From positions 1 through 15,849 of the forward strand of contig JAYUSF010000198.1 of NCBI GenBank assembly GCA_043755815.1: 15,849 nucleotides of DNA, given 5' to 3'. Below the pieces are notes generated by a model, which had not been told where the DNA came from, searched no databases, and saw only the letters and a program-made list of their open reading frames with translations. This document shows positions 1-7,479 of this stretch, in pieces. Made by a program: the position numbers and the translations under genes. Every line of letters begins with the position of its first letter. The first letter of the stretch is position 1. Source of the stretch: CAIWAH01 sp043755815 (GTDB taxonomy: Bacteria > Verrucomicrobiota > Verrucomicrobiia > Limisphaerales > UBA9464).

Positions 1-28
1 CGTTCTTCACCACCGCTGCACTGCCACA

Positions 29-418
29 ATGCTGACACTTCATGCCCCAAGCCTGCCAAGCCCACCGCACTTATCAATACCTATTGAGCAATCCCCGAAA
101 CTGAACGTGCTGGAACAGGTGATGGACACGGTGGCGGCTCCCCGGAATCGGTCCAAATTGGCCGTGCCGGGAAACCGGCCCGGCACGCCGCGGATCCGCC
201 TGCGGGCACCGCAGAGGAAGCAGGCTTTGCCCGCGCCGACCGAAAGCCTTTGGCGGGTGACGATGGCAGAAACGCGTGAGGTCGTGGCGGAACGGGCCCT
301 CACCTGGTGCCTGATGGCATGCGGCCTGGCCGCGCTCGGCTGGCTGGCTTACACGACCGTGCAATTCCTGCAGGCCTGGCAGGGGTTGGTCACGTGGGTG
401 CGCGCGGCGATGATGTAA
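29..418 (+). CDS. Small predicted membrane protein, unknown function
   Basis: I do not recognise this protein. The reading frame gives 129 residues: a Pro/Arg-rich, probably disordered N-terminal half, then one hydrophobic stretch at about residues 92-115 that reads as a single transmembrane helix, and a short tail ending in two methionines. The start is uncertain. No Shine-Dalgarno sequence precedes the ATG at 29, and ATG codons at 122 (98 residues) and 263 (51 residues) would both keep the hydrophobic segment. A hairpin followed by four T residues lies about 30 bases after the stop, which supports a real transcript in this direction. Other frames here give only shadow-like Arg-rich peptides. 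That a short protein is made is moderately likely; its role is unknown. Confidence 0.45.
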   Translation: MLTLHAPSLPSPPHLSIPIEQSPKLNVLEQVMDTVAAPRNRSKLAVPGNRPGTPRIRLRAPQRKQALPAPTESLWRVTMAETREVVAERALTWCLMACGLAALGWLAYTTVQFLQAWQGLVTWVRAAMM

Positions 419-449
419 ACGGCGGTCAGTCCAGACCGGACATTAGACG

Positions 450-489
450 CGGGAATCGGCTCGGCTGCGAACGTGCGATTCCCGTTTTC
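450..489 (+). terminator. Possible rho-independent terminator after the small membrane protein
   Basis: A perfect 9-bp stem (CGGGAATCG at 450-458 with CGATTCCCG at 476-484) encloses a 17-base loop and is followed by TTTT at 485-488. Its position fits termination of the plus-strand gene ending at 418. The loop is long and the T-run short, so strength is uncertain. Confidence 0.45.
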
Positions 490-507
490 ACTTTCGGGAA
501 CGATCGG

Positions 508-1476
508 TCACTTGCCGCGGGCTTTCTTCAGGACCTCCTTTAACGTCACTTCGGCACCGCCCCGGCGTTTGCTTTCGTCCGCGGCTTCCATGAAGGCGAA
601 GATCTCGATGGTTTCCTCGGGCGCTACGGGCGACACGCCGGTTTTAAAGAACTTCACCGCCGCGGCGACCAACGGCGCGTAACCGTCATAGGCGCCGACA
701 TCCATCGAGCCCTTCGTGCCTTCCGCGTGGCCCTTGTAACCTTCGACTTCACGGAAGGTTCCGGTGCGCCCGCCCTTCCACTTGCCCACGACCTCGATCT
801 TGCCGTCGGCGGTGGTCCCTCGCTTCACGGAGACGCAGCCGGTGCCCATGACCGTGAAGAGGGATTCGCAGCCGTGGACGCCATACCAGAACAGGTCGGG
901 ATGCGTCTCTTCCAGATGGGCGGGGCTGCCGCACCATGCGTTGGTGACGGTGCCGATGGCGCCGCCCCGGACCGCGAGCGTGTTCGTCGCGAACCTCAGT
1001 GAGGAAGCCGTGAAAATCGGGACCCTGGCTTTCTTGGCGAGCCGGAACACTTCGAGTGCGTCTTTCAAAGATCCAGCAACCGGCTTGTCGAGGTAAACGG
1101 GCTTCCGGGCGGCGAGGACCGGCTTCAGCTGGGCCAAGTGGGGTCGGCCGTCCACGCTTTCGATCATGACGACGTCCGCGTTCCGGCAGAGTTCCTCGAT
1201 GCTGTCGTAGATCGTGACACCGTATTTTTCGCGCAGGATCCTGGTGTATTCCTCCACCCGCGACCAGCTCGACTCGATGTCCGGACTGCCGCCCTTGAAA
1301 CCGGCGACAACCCGGGCGCCCGGAACAAAATCCTTGGCCTTGGGATCGTTGAGAATCCCAGTGAAGGCAGTGACGTGGGACGTATCGAGCCCGATCAGGC
1401 CGACCCTGAAGTCGGCCGCCTGAACAGAACCAAGGACGCACGCAAAAAGAAGGGACTGAATCCAGCGGGAGCACAT
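508..1476 (-). CDS. Exported Gfo/Idh/MocA-type oxidoreductase-like protein
   Basis: A 322-residue protein with an N-terminal Rossmann-like half. After a Sec-type signal peptide (hydrophobic core about residues 7-18, likely cleavage after VQA at 18-20) comes a beta strand and dinucleotide-loop variant GLIGLDTSH at about 26-34, where typical members have GxGxxGxxH. Further on, YLDKPVAGSLKDA replaces the usual EKP motif with DKP. The C-terminal half contains HPDLFWYGVHGCESLF, seen in secreted relatives from Verrucomicrobiota and Planctomycetota. Family members are NAD(P)-dependent sugar or inositol oxidoreductases, but the altered nucleotide loop and export leave cofactor and substrate open. The reading frame extends upstream to 1524; I chose the ATG at 1476 because the signal peptide begins there. 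A terminator separates it from the upstream pseudopilin gene, so it probably has its own promoter. Confidence 0.85.
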   Translation of the reverse strand: MCSRWIQSLLFACVLGSVQAADFRVGLIGLDTSHVTAFTGILNDPKAKDFVPGARVVAGFKGGSPDIESSWSRVEEYTRILREKYGVTIYDSIEELCRNADVVMIESVDGRPHLAQLKPVLAARKPVYLDKPVAGSLKDALEVFRLAKKARVPIFTASSLRFATNTLAVRGGAIGTVTNAWCGSPAHLEETHPDLFWYGVHGCESLFTVMGTGCVSVKRGTTADGKIEVVGKWKGGRTGTFREVEGYKGHAEGTKGSMDVGAYDGYAPLVAAAVKFFKTGVSPVAPEETIEIFAFMEAADESKRRGGAEVTLKEVLKKARGK

Positions 1477-1531
1477 GGCTCCATTCGGCCAGAGTCGGCC
1501 GCCGTTTGGCAATGCGCGGAACATGGCAGTC

Positions 1532-1566
1532 GAAAAAAAGAAAACGCCCGGCTGAACCGGGCGTTT
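1532..1566 (-). terminator. Rho-independent terminator of the GspG-like gene
   Basis: AAACGCCCGG at 1542-1551 pairs perfectly with CCGGGCGTTT at 1557-1566 around a 5-base loop. On the minus strand the stem is followed by a T-rich run (complement of the A-run at 1533-1539). It lies 26 bases after the stop of the pseudopilin gene and before the start of the oxidoreductase gene, so it should end the former's transcript. Confidence 0.9.
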
Positions 1567-1591
1567 GGAGTCGGGACTCTACTGCTGACGG

Positions 1592-1999
1592 TCAGTTCTC
1601 CTCCAACGTCACCTGGCCACCGGCCTCGATGACCTTCTTGGCCATCTTGAGCCGCGAGGACAGGGTCGCGGTCGGATTCTGCCCCACCGGATTGATGTTG
1701 TAGGTTTCGCCCATGACCGAGGTGGGGAACTTGCCGGTGTTGAAGTAGGGGGCGAGGTCGGCTTCGCTGGGGCTGTCATTGTCGCCCTTTTTCTCCTGGG
1801 CCGCCCAGAGCTGCTTCTGGTTCTGGATCACCCGGAGGTTATTGATGATCGAAGTGTAGCGGGCGGTCGCCATCGAGTTGCCCACCGCCGGAATCGCGAT
1901 CATGGCCAGCAGGCCGATGATCATGACGACGATCATGATTTCGATGAGCGTGAAGCCGGCCTGGCGGGCGGCACGATGCGGAAGCTGGCGGACGTTCAT
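1592..1999 (-). CDS. GspG-like type II secretion pseudopilin (short)
   Basis: A 135-residue protein with a classic prepilin leader: a basic 15-residue leader ending in Gly15, then FTLIE (Phe16, Glu20) and a hydrophobic helix to about residue 38. By family knowledge, prepilin peptidase would cleave after Gly15 and methylate Phe16. The rest is a short globular domain rich in polar residues, including a KKGDNDSPSEADLAPYF stretch resembling GspG-like minor pseudopilins. The reading frame runs upstream to 2158, but that extension carries no domain; the ATG at 1999 places the leader correctly. No secretion machinery genes (gspD, gspE, gspF) are beside it, so it must use a system encoded elsewhere or act as a stand-alone surface protein. 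A strong terminator follows. Confidence 0.88.
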   Translation of the reverse strand: MNVRQLPHRAARQAGFTLIEIMIVVMIIGLLAMIAIPAVGNSMATARYTSIINNLRVIQNQKQLWAAQEKKGDNDSPSEADLAPYFNTGKFPTSVMGETYNINPVGQNPTATLSSRLKMAKKVIEAGGQVTLEEN

Positions 2000-2150
2000 G
2001 GTCAGATTCGGTGGCGTTGTGCGGACGCACAGGCCAACACCGGCAACCCGGAATGGTTGCGCGAAGTTTGCCCGGCGGACATGGGGGCAACGTATCGGCT
2101 GGGACGGTTGATTCAACGCCGAATCGAGTTCAACCCACCTGCTGCCCGGC

Positions 2151-3056
2151 TCAGGCACCGAGCACCCGCTTCACAAAGTCCCGGCTACGGGCGTGGTTGG
2201 CCACGGAGTCCCGGGTGATCTTGGTGCCGCCTTCCAGCGCCAGTTCCACCGTGTAGAAGCGCGGCAGCCGTTTCTCCCGCACAAACGCCGCGATGGCCCC
2301 GTAGTCGATGTCGCCCGTGTCCAGGTCCTCCCACCAGATCTTTTCCCGGCTCTGGCGCAGATGCCACGAGACGATCCGGTCGCCGTATTGGCGGAGGCAG
2401 TCCATCGGCGCGATGCCGCCGCGAAAGACCCAATGGACGTCGTAGCAGAAGCCCACCCGGCTGGCGGGACACTTCTGGAAGTTGTGGTGAAATTCCTTCG
2501 CCCCGTTCGCGAGCTCCGGAGTGTGGTGGTGAAGGCCAAGCCGGACACCCAGCTTTTCAATTTCTTCGCCCAACTCGCGCAGAGCATCGGCCTGGATCTC
2601 TAATTCCGCGTTGGTCTTGTTCCGTCCGATGGGGTCGGGATTGAAGTTGATGATGCCGAATCCGGCCTTGGCCGCCTCCCTGGCCGCCACGGCAATCCGT
2701 TCGGCCGTCTGGCTCGCCTTGCCGAGCACATGCATCGCGCCGCCAGTGTAGAGGCTCACCGGCTTCAGGCCCTTCTTCTTCAGCCGCTCGGCCAGCTTGG
2801 CGTTGTTTTCCGGCGTGGCCGTGTCGAGTGAGCCCTCGGCGTAGTCGTAGCCGGCGTCGCGCAGGGCCGAAAAGACATCGTCAAGATGATCGTCGAGGTT
2901 CTTGCCGTCGCGCTGATAGTATTGGCCCCAGCCGTAAAGCTGTGATCCCACCAGCGGCGGCGTCAGGACGGGCGGCACGTATTTGACCTCGGCGGCGAGG
3001 ACTGGGCCGGTGACAGCCACGGCGGCGGCGGACCGGAGAAATTGGCGGCGGTTCAT
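2151..3056 (-). CDS. Tat-exported sugar phosphate isomerase/epimerase-like TIM-barrel protein
   Basis: A 301-residue protein of the xylose-isomerase-like TIM-barrel (AP endonuclease family 2) superfamily. It opens with a twin-arginine signal (RRQFLR at residues 3-8 followed by an Ala/Val-rich helix), indicating folded export to the periplasm. Barrel features follow: YDYAEGSLD, a GLHHHTPE strand with histidines, FCYDVHWVFRGG, VSWHLRQSRE and YTVELALEGG; the His, Asp and Glu residues at these strand ends match the usual divalent-metal site. Relatives isomerise or epimerise sugars or hydroxypyruvate, and many exported versions occur in Planctomycetota and Verrucomicrobiota beside Gfo/Idh/MocA proteins. 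The exact substrate cannot be read from sequence. It is divergent from purK, with a 102-bp gap that must hold both promoters. Confidence 0.87.
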   Translation of the reverse strand: MNRRQFLRSAAAVAVTGPVLAAEVKYVPPVLTPPLVGSQLYGWGQYYQRDGKNLDDHLDDVFSALRDAGYDYAEGSLDTATPENNAKLAERLKKKGLKPVSLYTGGAMHVLGKASQTAERIAVAAREAAKAGFGIINFNPDPIGRNKTNAELEIQADALRELGEEIEKLGVRLGLHHHTPELANGAKEFHHNFQKCPASRVGFCYDVHWVFRGGIAPMDCLRQYGDRIVSWHLRQSREKIWWEDLDTGDIDYGAIAAFVREKRLPRFYTVELALEGGTKITRDSVANHARSRDFVKRVLGA

Positions 3057-3158
3057 GGGCCAATGGGGTCACAACGCCGCCCGGATCGCAAGCCGCTGGA
3101 CGTCGTGGAAGCCGGCATTGCCGCCACCGGGAATTGCTGCCTAGACTCGCCGCTTTCA

Positions 3159-4304
3159 ATGGCAGCAGGACCCATTCTTCCCGGCGCCACCCTTGGCGTG
3201 CTGGGCAGCGGACAGCTTGGCCGCATGTTCACCATCGCGGCCCGGCGGCTCGGCTACCGCGTGCACATCTACTCACCGGATTCGGACACCCCGGCCGGGC
3301 AGGTCGGCGATCTGGAAATCGTGGGCCCTTACGAAGATCTCGACCGGGTCCGCGACTTCGCCCGCGGCGTGAGCGTGGTCACGTTCGAGTTCGAGAACGT
3401 TCCCAGCGTCACCAGCCATGCCTGCGCGGAGATCGTCCCGGTTCGGCCGGATGGCGAAGTCCTGCACCTCACCCAGCATCGGCTCCGCGAAAAGACCTTT
3501 CTCAGCGAACACGGTTTTCCCGTGACGCACTTCCGGCGCATCCGGTCCCAGGCGGACCTCGAGGCCGCCGCGCGCGATTTGGGCCTGCCGGCCGTGTTGA
3601 AGACGTCGAGCTTCGGTTACGACGGCAAGGGGCAGCAGAAACTCCGCTCCGCCGCCGAGCTGCCGGCCGCGTTCGCCAATCTGAACGGCGCGGAAGGAAT
3701 CTACGAAGCCTTCGTGGACTTCGACAAGGAGGTCAGCGTCATCGCGGCCCGGACGCTGGCCGGCCAGTTCGCGGCCTTTCCGGTTTTCGAAAACGCCCAC
3801 GCCCAGCACATTCTGGATGTGACCTTCGCCCCGGCGGCGATCGCCCCGGCCCTGGAGCAACAGGCCCGGGAGCTCGCCCGTGGCATTCTCGAAGCGCTGA
3901 AGGTCGTGGGCTTGCTCACGGTGGAGATGTTCGTCACGCGCGACGGACGGCTGCTCGTCAACGAGCTCGCGCCCCGCACCCACAACTCGGGGCACCTGAC
4001 CATCGATGGCTGCGTCACGAGCCAGTTCGAACAACAGCTGCGCGCGGTGTGCGGTCTGCCGCTGGGCTCGACGGAACTCCGCCGGCCCACCGCCATGTGC
4101 AATCTGCTCGGCGACGTCTGGTTCGCCGCGGGCGGAACGCCCGATTGGACGGCGGCCCTCACCGATCCGCTCGTGAAGCTGCATCTCTACGGCAAGGCGG
4201 AACCGCGCAAAGGCCGTAAGATGGGCCACATCACCGCGACCGGCGCCAGCGTGGACGAGGCCGTCGCGCGAGTGCGCACTGCCCGCGACCACCTCGCCCG
4301 GTGA
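3159..4304 (+). CDS. purK: 5-(carboxyamino)imidazole ribonucleotide synthase PurK
   Basis: A 381-residue ATP-grasp enzyme that carboxylates aminoimidazole ribonucleotide to N5-CAIR using ATP and bicarbonate in de novo purine synthesis (cytoplasm). Visible signatures in order are GSGQLGRM at 16-23 (phosphate-binding loop of the pre-ATP-grasp domain), TFEFENV, the ATP-binding FGYDGKGQ, VDFDKEVSVIAAR, and the PurK signature NELAPRTHNSGH beginning at residue 268, followed by TSQFEQQLRAVCGLPLG and MGHITATG. The length fits the family. The frame is open further upstream to 3042, but those 39 residues precede the conserved N-terminus and overlap the divergent gene, so I chose the ATG at 3159. The partner mutase purE is not in the window. 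It converges on the fructokinase gene with only five bases between the two stops. Confidence 0.96.
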   Translation: MAAGPILPGATLGVLGSGQLGRMFTIAARRLGYRVHIYSPDSDTPAGQVGDLEIVGPYEDLDRVRDFARGVSVVTFEFENVPSVTSHACAEIVPVRPDGEVLHLTQHRLREKTFLSEHGFPVTHFRRIRSQADLEAAARDLGLPAVLKTSSFGYDGKGQQKLRSAAELPAAFANLNGAEGIYEAFVDFDKEVSVIAARTLAGQFAAFPVFENAHAQHILDVTFAPAAIAPALEQQARELARGILEALKVVGLLTVEMFVTRDGRLLVNELAPRTHNSGHLTIDGCVTSQFEQQLRAVCGLPLGSTELRRPTAMCNLLGDVWFAAGGTPDWTAALTDPLVKLHLYGKAEPRKGRKMGHITATGASVDEAVARVRTARDHLAR

Positions 4305-4309
4305 AGGGG

Positions 4310-5224
4310 TTAGGCGCGGGCCACGCCGGGCGGCGCTCGAAATGGGGCGATCAGGGCGGCTGGTAACTCTGGAGTCGCCCCGGCCTGGGTGCAGACGAAC
4401 GCCGCGATGTCGGTCGCGGCGGCGAGCAGTTTCGGGGTGGGCCAGTCCAGCAACAGTCCCATGACGAGGGCGGCCGTGAAGGAGTCGCCCGCCCCGACGG
4501 CGTCTTTCACCCGGATCGTGCGGCCCGGTTCCTCCGCCCATTCGCCGTCCCGCAACAGGCGGCTGCCGGCGGCCCCCAGCGTGAGGGCAACCACATCCAG
4601 TTCGAAGCGCTCGGCGAGGGCTTCAATCTGCTCTTCAACCGAACCGCGCAGGCTGAACTGGGCGGCCATGATCGGCAGTTCGGTCTCGTTCAGTTTCAGC
4701 ATGTTGGCCAGCGCCAGCGATGCATGGATGATCTCAGGAGAGTGGAACGGTGCGCGCAGGTTGATGTCGAAAACGCGCAGGATCTCCGCCGAGCTGGCCG
4801 CCACCAAGTGTCGGATGGCGCGGCGGGAGTCGGGCGAGCGCTGGGCCAGGGAACCGAAGCAGACCGCGTCGGCGACCGCGACCCGCTGTCCGGCCTCGCT
4901 GGTCGCATCGATCAGGTCCCAGGCCACGCCTTCGATGATTTCGAAGCGCGGCTGGCCCGCCGCTCCCACCTTCACGGCGACCGTTCCCGTGGGACGGTGC
5001 GGATCGCGGGCGACATGGGTCACGTCGAGTGCCCGGGCATTGAGTAGGCGGATCGCCTCATCGCCCAGGCGGTCCTGGCCCACGCGGGAAACGAGGCTGG
5101 CGTTCGCGCCGAGCGCCTGGATGTGCGCGGCAAAGTTGGCGGGTGCGCCGCCGAGCTGCGGCCCGGACGGCAGCAGGTCCCAGAGCACTTCGCCGACGCT
5201 GACGACGTTGGGCTGTGCGTTCAT
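4310..5224 (-). CDS. Fructokinase, PfkB/ribokinase family
   Basis: A 304-residue cytoplasmic sugar kinase, probably ATP:D-fructose 6-phosphotransferase. The N-terminal GEVLWDLLPSG and GGAPANFAAH (25-34) form the sugar-binding side; FDINLRAPF at about 152-160 is typical of bacterial fructokinases; the anion-hole and catalytic motif reads DAVGAGDSF at 241-249, with Asp247 as catalytic base and Ala242 where Thr is usual. The ATG at 5224 overlaps the stop of the transporter gene (ATGA), so translation is probably coupled. The frame extends upstream to 5329 inside the transporter gene, without family support. The fructose specificity is inferred from motif similarity and from the linked fructan hydrolase and sugar porter. 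It is the last gene of the fructan operon. Confidence 0.92.
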   Translation of the reverse strand: MNAQPNVVSVGEVLWDLLPSGPQLGGAPANFAAHIQALGANASLVSRVGQDRLGDEAIRLLNARALDVTHVARDPHRPTGTVAVKVGAAGQPRFEIIEGVAWDLIDATSEAGQRVAVADAVCFGSLAQRSPDSRRAIRHLVAASSAEILRVFDINLRAPFHSPEIIHASLALANMLKLNETELPIMAAQFSLRGSVEEQIEALAERFELDVVALTLGAAGSRLLRDGEWAEEPGRTIRVKDAVGAGDSFTAALVMGLLLDWPTPKLLAAATDIAAFVCTQAGATPELPAALIAPFRAPPGVARA

Positions 5225-6552
5225 TCGTGGCTGACGCCAAGGCGATGTTGAATCTCTTCCAAGGGGACACCCTTGGTCTCCGGGACCATCAGTTTCACCC
5301 AGACCAACTGCAGCACCATCATGGCGCAAAAGAACAGGAAGACGTAGCCGGGCGCGAAGGAATCAACCATCTGGGGAAAGAAGGTGGTCAGGAGCGCCGC
5401 GAAGATCCAGTGCGTGAAACTGCCCAGCGCCTGGCCTTCCGCGCGCTGCCGGTTCGGGAAGATTTCCGAGATGAACACCCAGATGACCGCGCCTTGGCCG
5501 ATGGCGTGGGCGGCGATGAAGGCGAAGATGCAGGCCGGGACGATGGCGAAGTGCTGGGTGAAGAAGGCCCACGAAACCAGCCCGAGCGAGGCGATGTAGC
5601 CGAACGAACCGATGTAGAGCAGCGTGCGGCGCCCGAGCCGGTCGATGAGCCAGAGACCGACGAAGGTGAAGACCAGGTTGGTGATGCCGATGCCGACCGA
5701 CTGGAGCAGGGCGGCCTTGGCGCCAAGCCCGGTAAGTTCGAAGATGCGGGGGGCGAAGTAGAGGATGGCGTTGATGCCGGAGAGTTGGTTGAAGAAGGCG
5801 ATGAAGATCGCCAGCAGGATCGGGACGCGGAGGTTCCAGCGCCAAAAGCCCCGGCTGATGCCCTCTTCGTTCGACGCCGCCATGATGCCGTCCGCTTCGG
5901 CCTCGATTTCGGCGGCGGTCGCGTCGGGCTGGATCAGTCGGAGGACCCCGATGCCGCGTTGGCGATCGCCTTTCCGGCCCAGCAGCCAGCGCGGGCTTTC
6001 GGGCAGACCGAAACACAGCAGCGTATAGAGCACGGACGGGATCGCGGCGACACCCAGCATCCAACGCCAGGCGTTTTCGCCGATGCCGGCGAGCAGGGCG
6101 TTGGAGAGGAAGGCGATCACGATGCCGAAGACGATGTTGAACTGAAACATCCCCGCGAGCTGGCCGCGTTTGGCCGGCGGCGCGATTTCGGAAATGAACA
6201 GCGGCGCAGCAATGGTGGAGACGCCGACGCCAATGCCGCCGATGAAGCGGGCGATGATGAAGGAATAGGCGTCCGTCGCGAGTCCAGACCAGACGGCGGA
6301 CACGAAGTAGAGCACCCCGATGGACAGAAGGGTCGGACGCCGCCCAAAACGGTCCGTAGGCCAGCCACCCAGCAGGGATCCAAGCACCGTTCCATAGAGC
6401 GCCGAGGCCATCGCGACGCCGTGCAGGAACGGCGTCAGTTTCCAGAGCGCCTGGATGGTTTTCTCGGCGCCGGAGATGACCACGGTGTCGAAGCCGAAGA
6501 GGAACCCGGCCAACGCCGAGGTCAGGGACCAGATAAAGATGCGGTGTTTCAT
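5221..6552 (-). CDS. MFS sugar porter (probable fructose/hexose:H+ symporter)
   Basis: A 443-residue inner-membrane transporter of the major facilitator superfamily, sugar porter subfamily, with about 12 hydrophobic segments. Diagnostic motifs are GFDTVVISGA in the first helix, DRFGRR between helices 2 and 3, PESPRWLLGRKG before the central loop, QLSGINAILYF in the middle of the C-terminal half, the second DRLGRR, and the final PETKG. These match proton-coupled hexose importers. The ATG at 6552 is preferred over the one at 6606, because helix 1 begins shortly after it and the extra residues have no conserved features. No good ribosome-binding site is visible. Its stop overlaps the fructokinase start; 111 bp separate it from the upstream pseudopilin gene with no clear terminator. 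Fructose as cargo is inferred from the neighbours. Confidence 0.92.
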   Translation of the reverse strand: MKHRIFIWSLTSALAGFLFGFDTVVISGAEKTIQALWKLTPFLHGVAMASALYGTVLGSLLGGWPTDRFGRRPTLLSIGVLYFVSAVWSGLATDAYSFIIARFIGGIGVGVSTIAAPLFISEIAPPAKRGQLAGMFQFNIVFGIVIAFLSNALLAGIGENAWRWMLGVAAIPSVLYTLLCFGLPESPRWLLGRKGDRQRGIGVLRLIQPDATAAEIEAEADGIMAASNEEGISRGFWRWNLRVPILLAIFIAFFNQLSGINAILYFAPRIFELTGLGAKAALLQSVGIGITNLVFTFVGLWLIDRLGRRTLLYIGSFGYIASLGLVSWAFFTQHFAIVPACIFAFIAAHAIGQGAVIWVFISEIFPNRQRAEGQALGSFTHWIFAALLTTFFPQMVDSFAPGYVFLFFCAMMVLQLVWVKLMVPETKGVPLEEIQHRLGVSHE

Positions 6553-6663
6553 GCAGGTTGAGTCGGGTCGGAGCGGTGGAATTCGGTAGGTCGAGGCAAA
6601 GGTCACCCCGGCCGCGGCGGGCGCGGAGTTTCAACGGACTGGTGGCTTGTGGGACTGCCGGGT

Positions 6664-7479
6664 TTACCGCCGGCCGCGGTTGAGCGGATCCCAGAACTCG
6701 GAGTTGATCAGCGCCTTGGCGTTGCCGCTGATCGGGTCGGCCGGCGGGTTGATCAGCCGGTCCTTGCGGATTTCCGCATGGCCGTCGGCAAAGCTCACCG
6801 AGCCGCCGGTCTTGTGCCGCAGGAAATCAATCCCCTCGAAGCCGCGCGTGGTCGAGGCCTTGGCGTCCATGCACGACGACGGCCACCACAGGCTGCTGCT
6901 CCACTCCCGGTTGGACGTGGGCATCGCCTCGCCGACTTCCAGCGTGTGCGACGGACTCACGACGGCGGTCCGCTTGAACCACGCCGCGGTGGAGAAGGAA
7001 ATGCCGCTCACGGTCACGGTCTCCGGCATGTAGGGATACCGGCCGAGGAAGAAGGCGTTCATCCCGTAGCCCACCATGTGGGAGTCGTAACGCCACTGCC
7101 ACGCGACGCCGTTGTCGAGCCGCTTGGATTTCAGGCTCGGACAGCGGAACAGATTGGACTGCTGGCTCTTGCCGTAGCCCTGAATCGTGACGCCCCACCA
7201 GTTGGTCAGGATGACGGTGCCGCCGGGGAAGCCGGGGAGATTGCCGTTACGGTGGCCCGGATAGGTGTCGTTGTATTCGTCCGTGTAGAAGCGCATGAGC
7301 AGGGCGATCTGGCGTAGGTTGTTCATGCACGAGATCGCCTCGCCCTTGGCTTTGGCCCGCGACAGCGCGGGCAGCAGCATCCCGGCCAGGATGGCGATGA
7401 TGGCGATGACGACGAGCAGCTCGATCAGGGTGAAGCCGGAGACCCGCAACGGCCGCCGGGAACTTGGAGAGGCATTCAT
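6664..7479 (-). CDS. Prepilin-like protein with H-X9-DG motif in the fructan operon
   Basis: A 271-residue protein with a prepilin leader ending at Gly15, then FTLIELL (Phe16, Glu20) and a hydrophobic helix to about 38. A globular domain with many aromatic residues follows, and near the C-terminus the motif HKTGGSVSFADG (His222, Asp232-Gly233), which is the H-X9-DG signature of the prepilin-like families expanded in Verrucomicrobiota, Planctomycetota and Lentisphaerota. These are exported and processed like type II secretion pseudopilins; their functions are largely unassigned. The ATG at 7479 overlaps the stop of the GH32 gene (ATGA), so the two are probably translated together. The longer frame to 7524 lies within the GH32 gene and adds nothing conserved. 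A role in holding the polysaccharide or the hydrolase at the cell surface is my inference from position only. Confidence 0.9.
   Translation of the reverse strand: MNASPSSRRPLRVSGFTLIELLVVIAIIAILAGMLLPALSRAKAKGEAISCMNNLRQIALLMRFYTDEYNDTYPGHRNGNLPGFPGGTVILTNWWGVTIQGYGKSQQSNLFRCPSLKSKRLDNGVAWQWRYDSHMVGYGMNAFFLGRYPYMPETVTVSGISFSTAAWFKRTAVVSPSHTLEVGEAMPTSNREWSSSLWWPSSCMDAKASTTRGFEGIDFLRHKTGGSVSFADGHAEIRKDRLINPPADPISGNAKALINSEFWDPLNRGRR

Noticed and set aside
3042..3158. 39-residue N-terminal extension of PurK
   Set aside because: It precedes the conserved N-terminal strand, has no family similarity and overlaps the divergent gene's start.
3273..4541. 422-residue minus-strand open frame
   Set aside because: It is antisense to purK and the fructokinase end, Arg/Gly-rich with no domain, and arises from high-GC third-position bias.
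5215..6561. 448-residue plus-strand open frame
   Set aside because: Highly charged Asp/Glu/Arg-rich sequence that is the exact antisense shadow of the sugar porter.
6553..6663. Possible terminator or promoter in the gap before the sugar porter gene
   Set aside because: Only GC-rich short palindromes such as CCGCGG are present, with no T-run and no convincing promoter boxes; I could not decide whether transcription continues.
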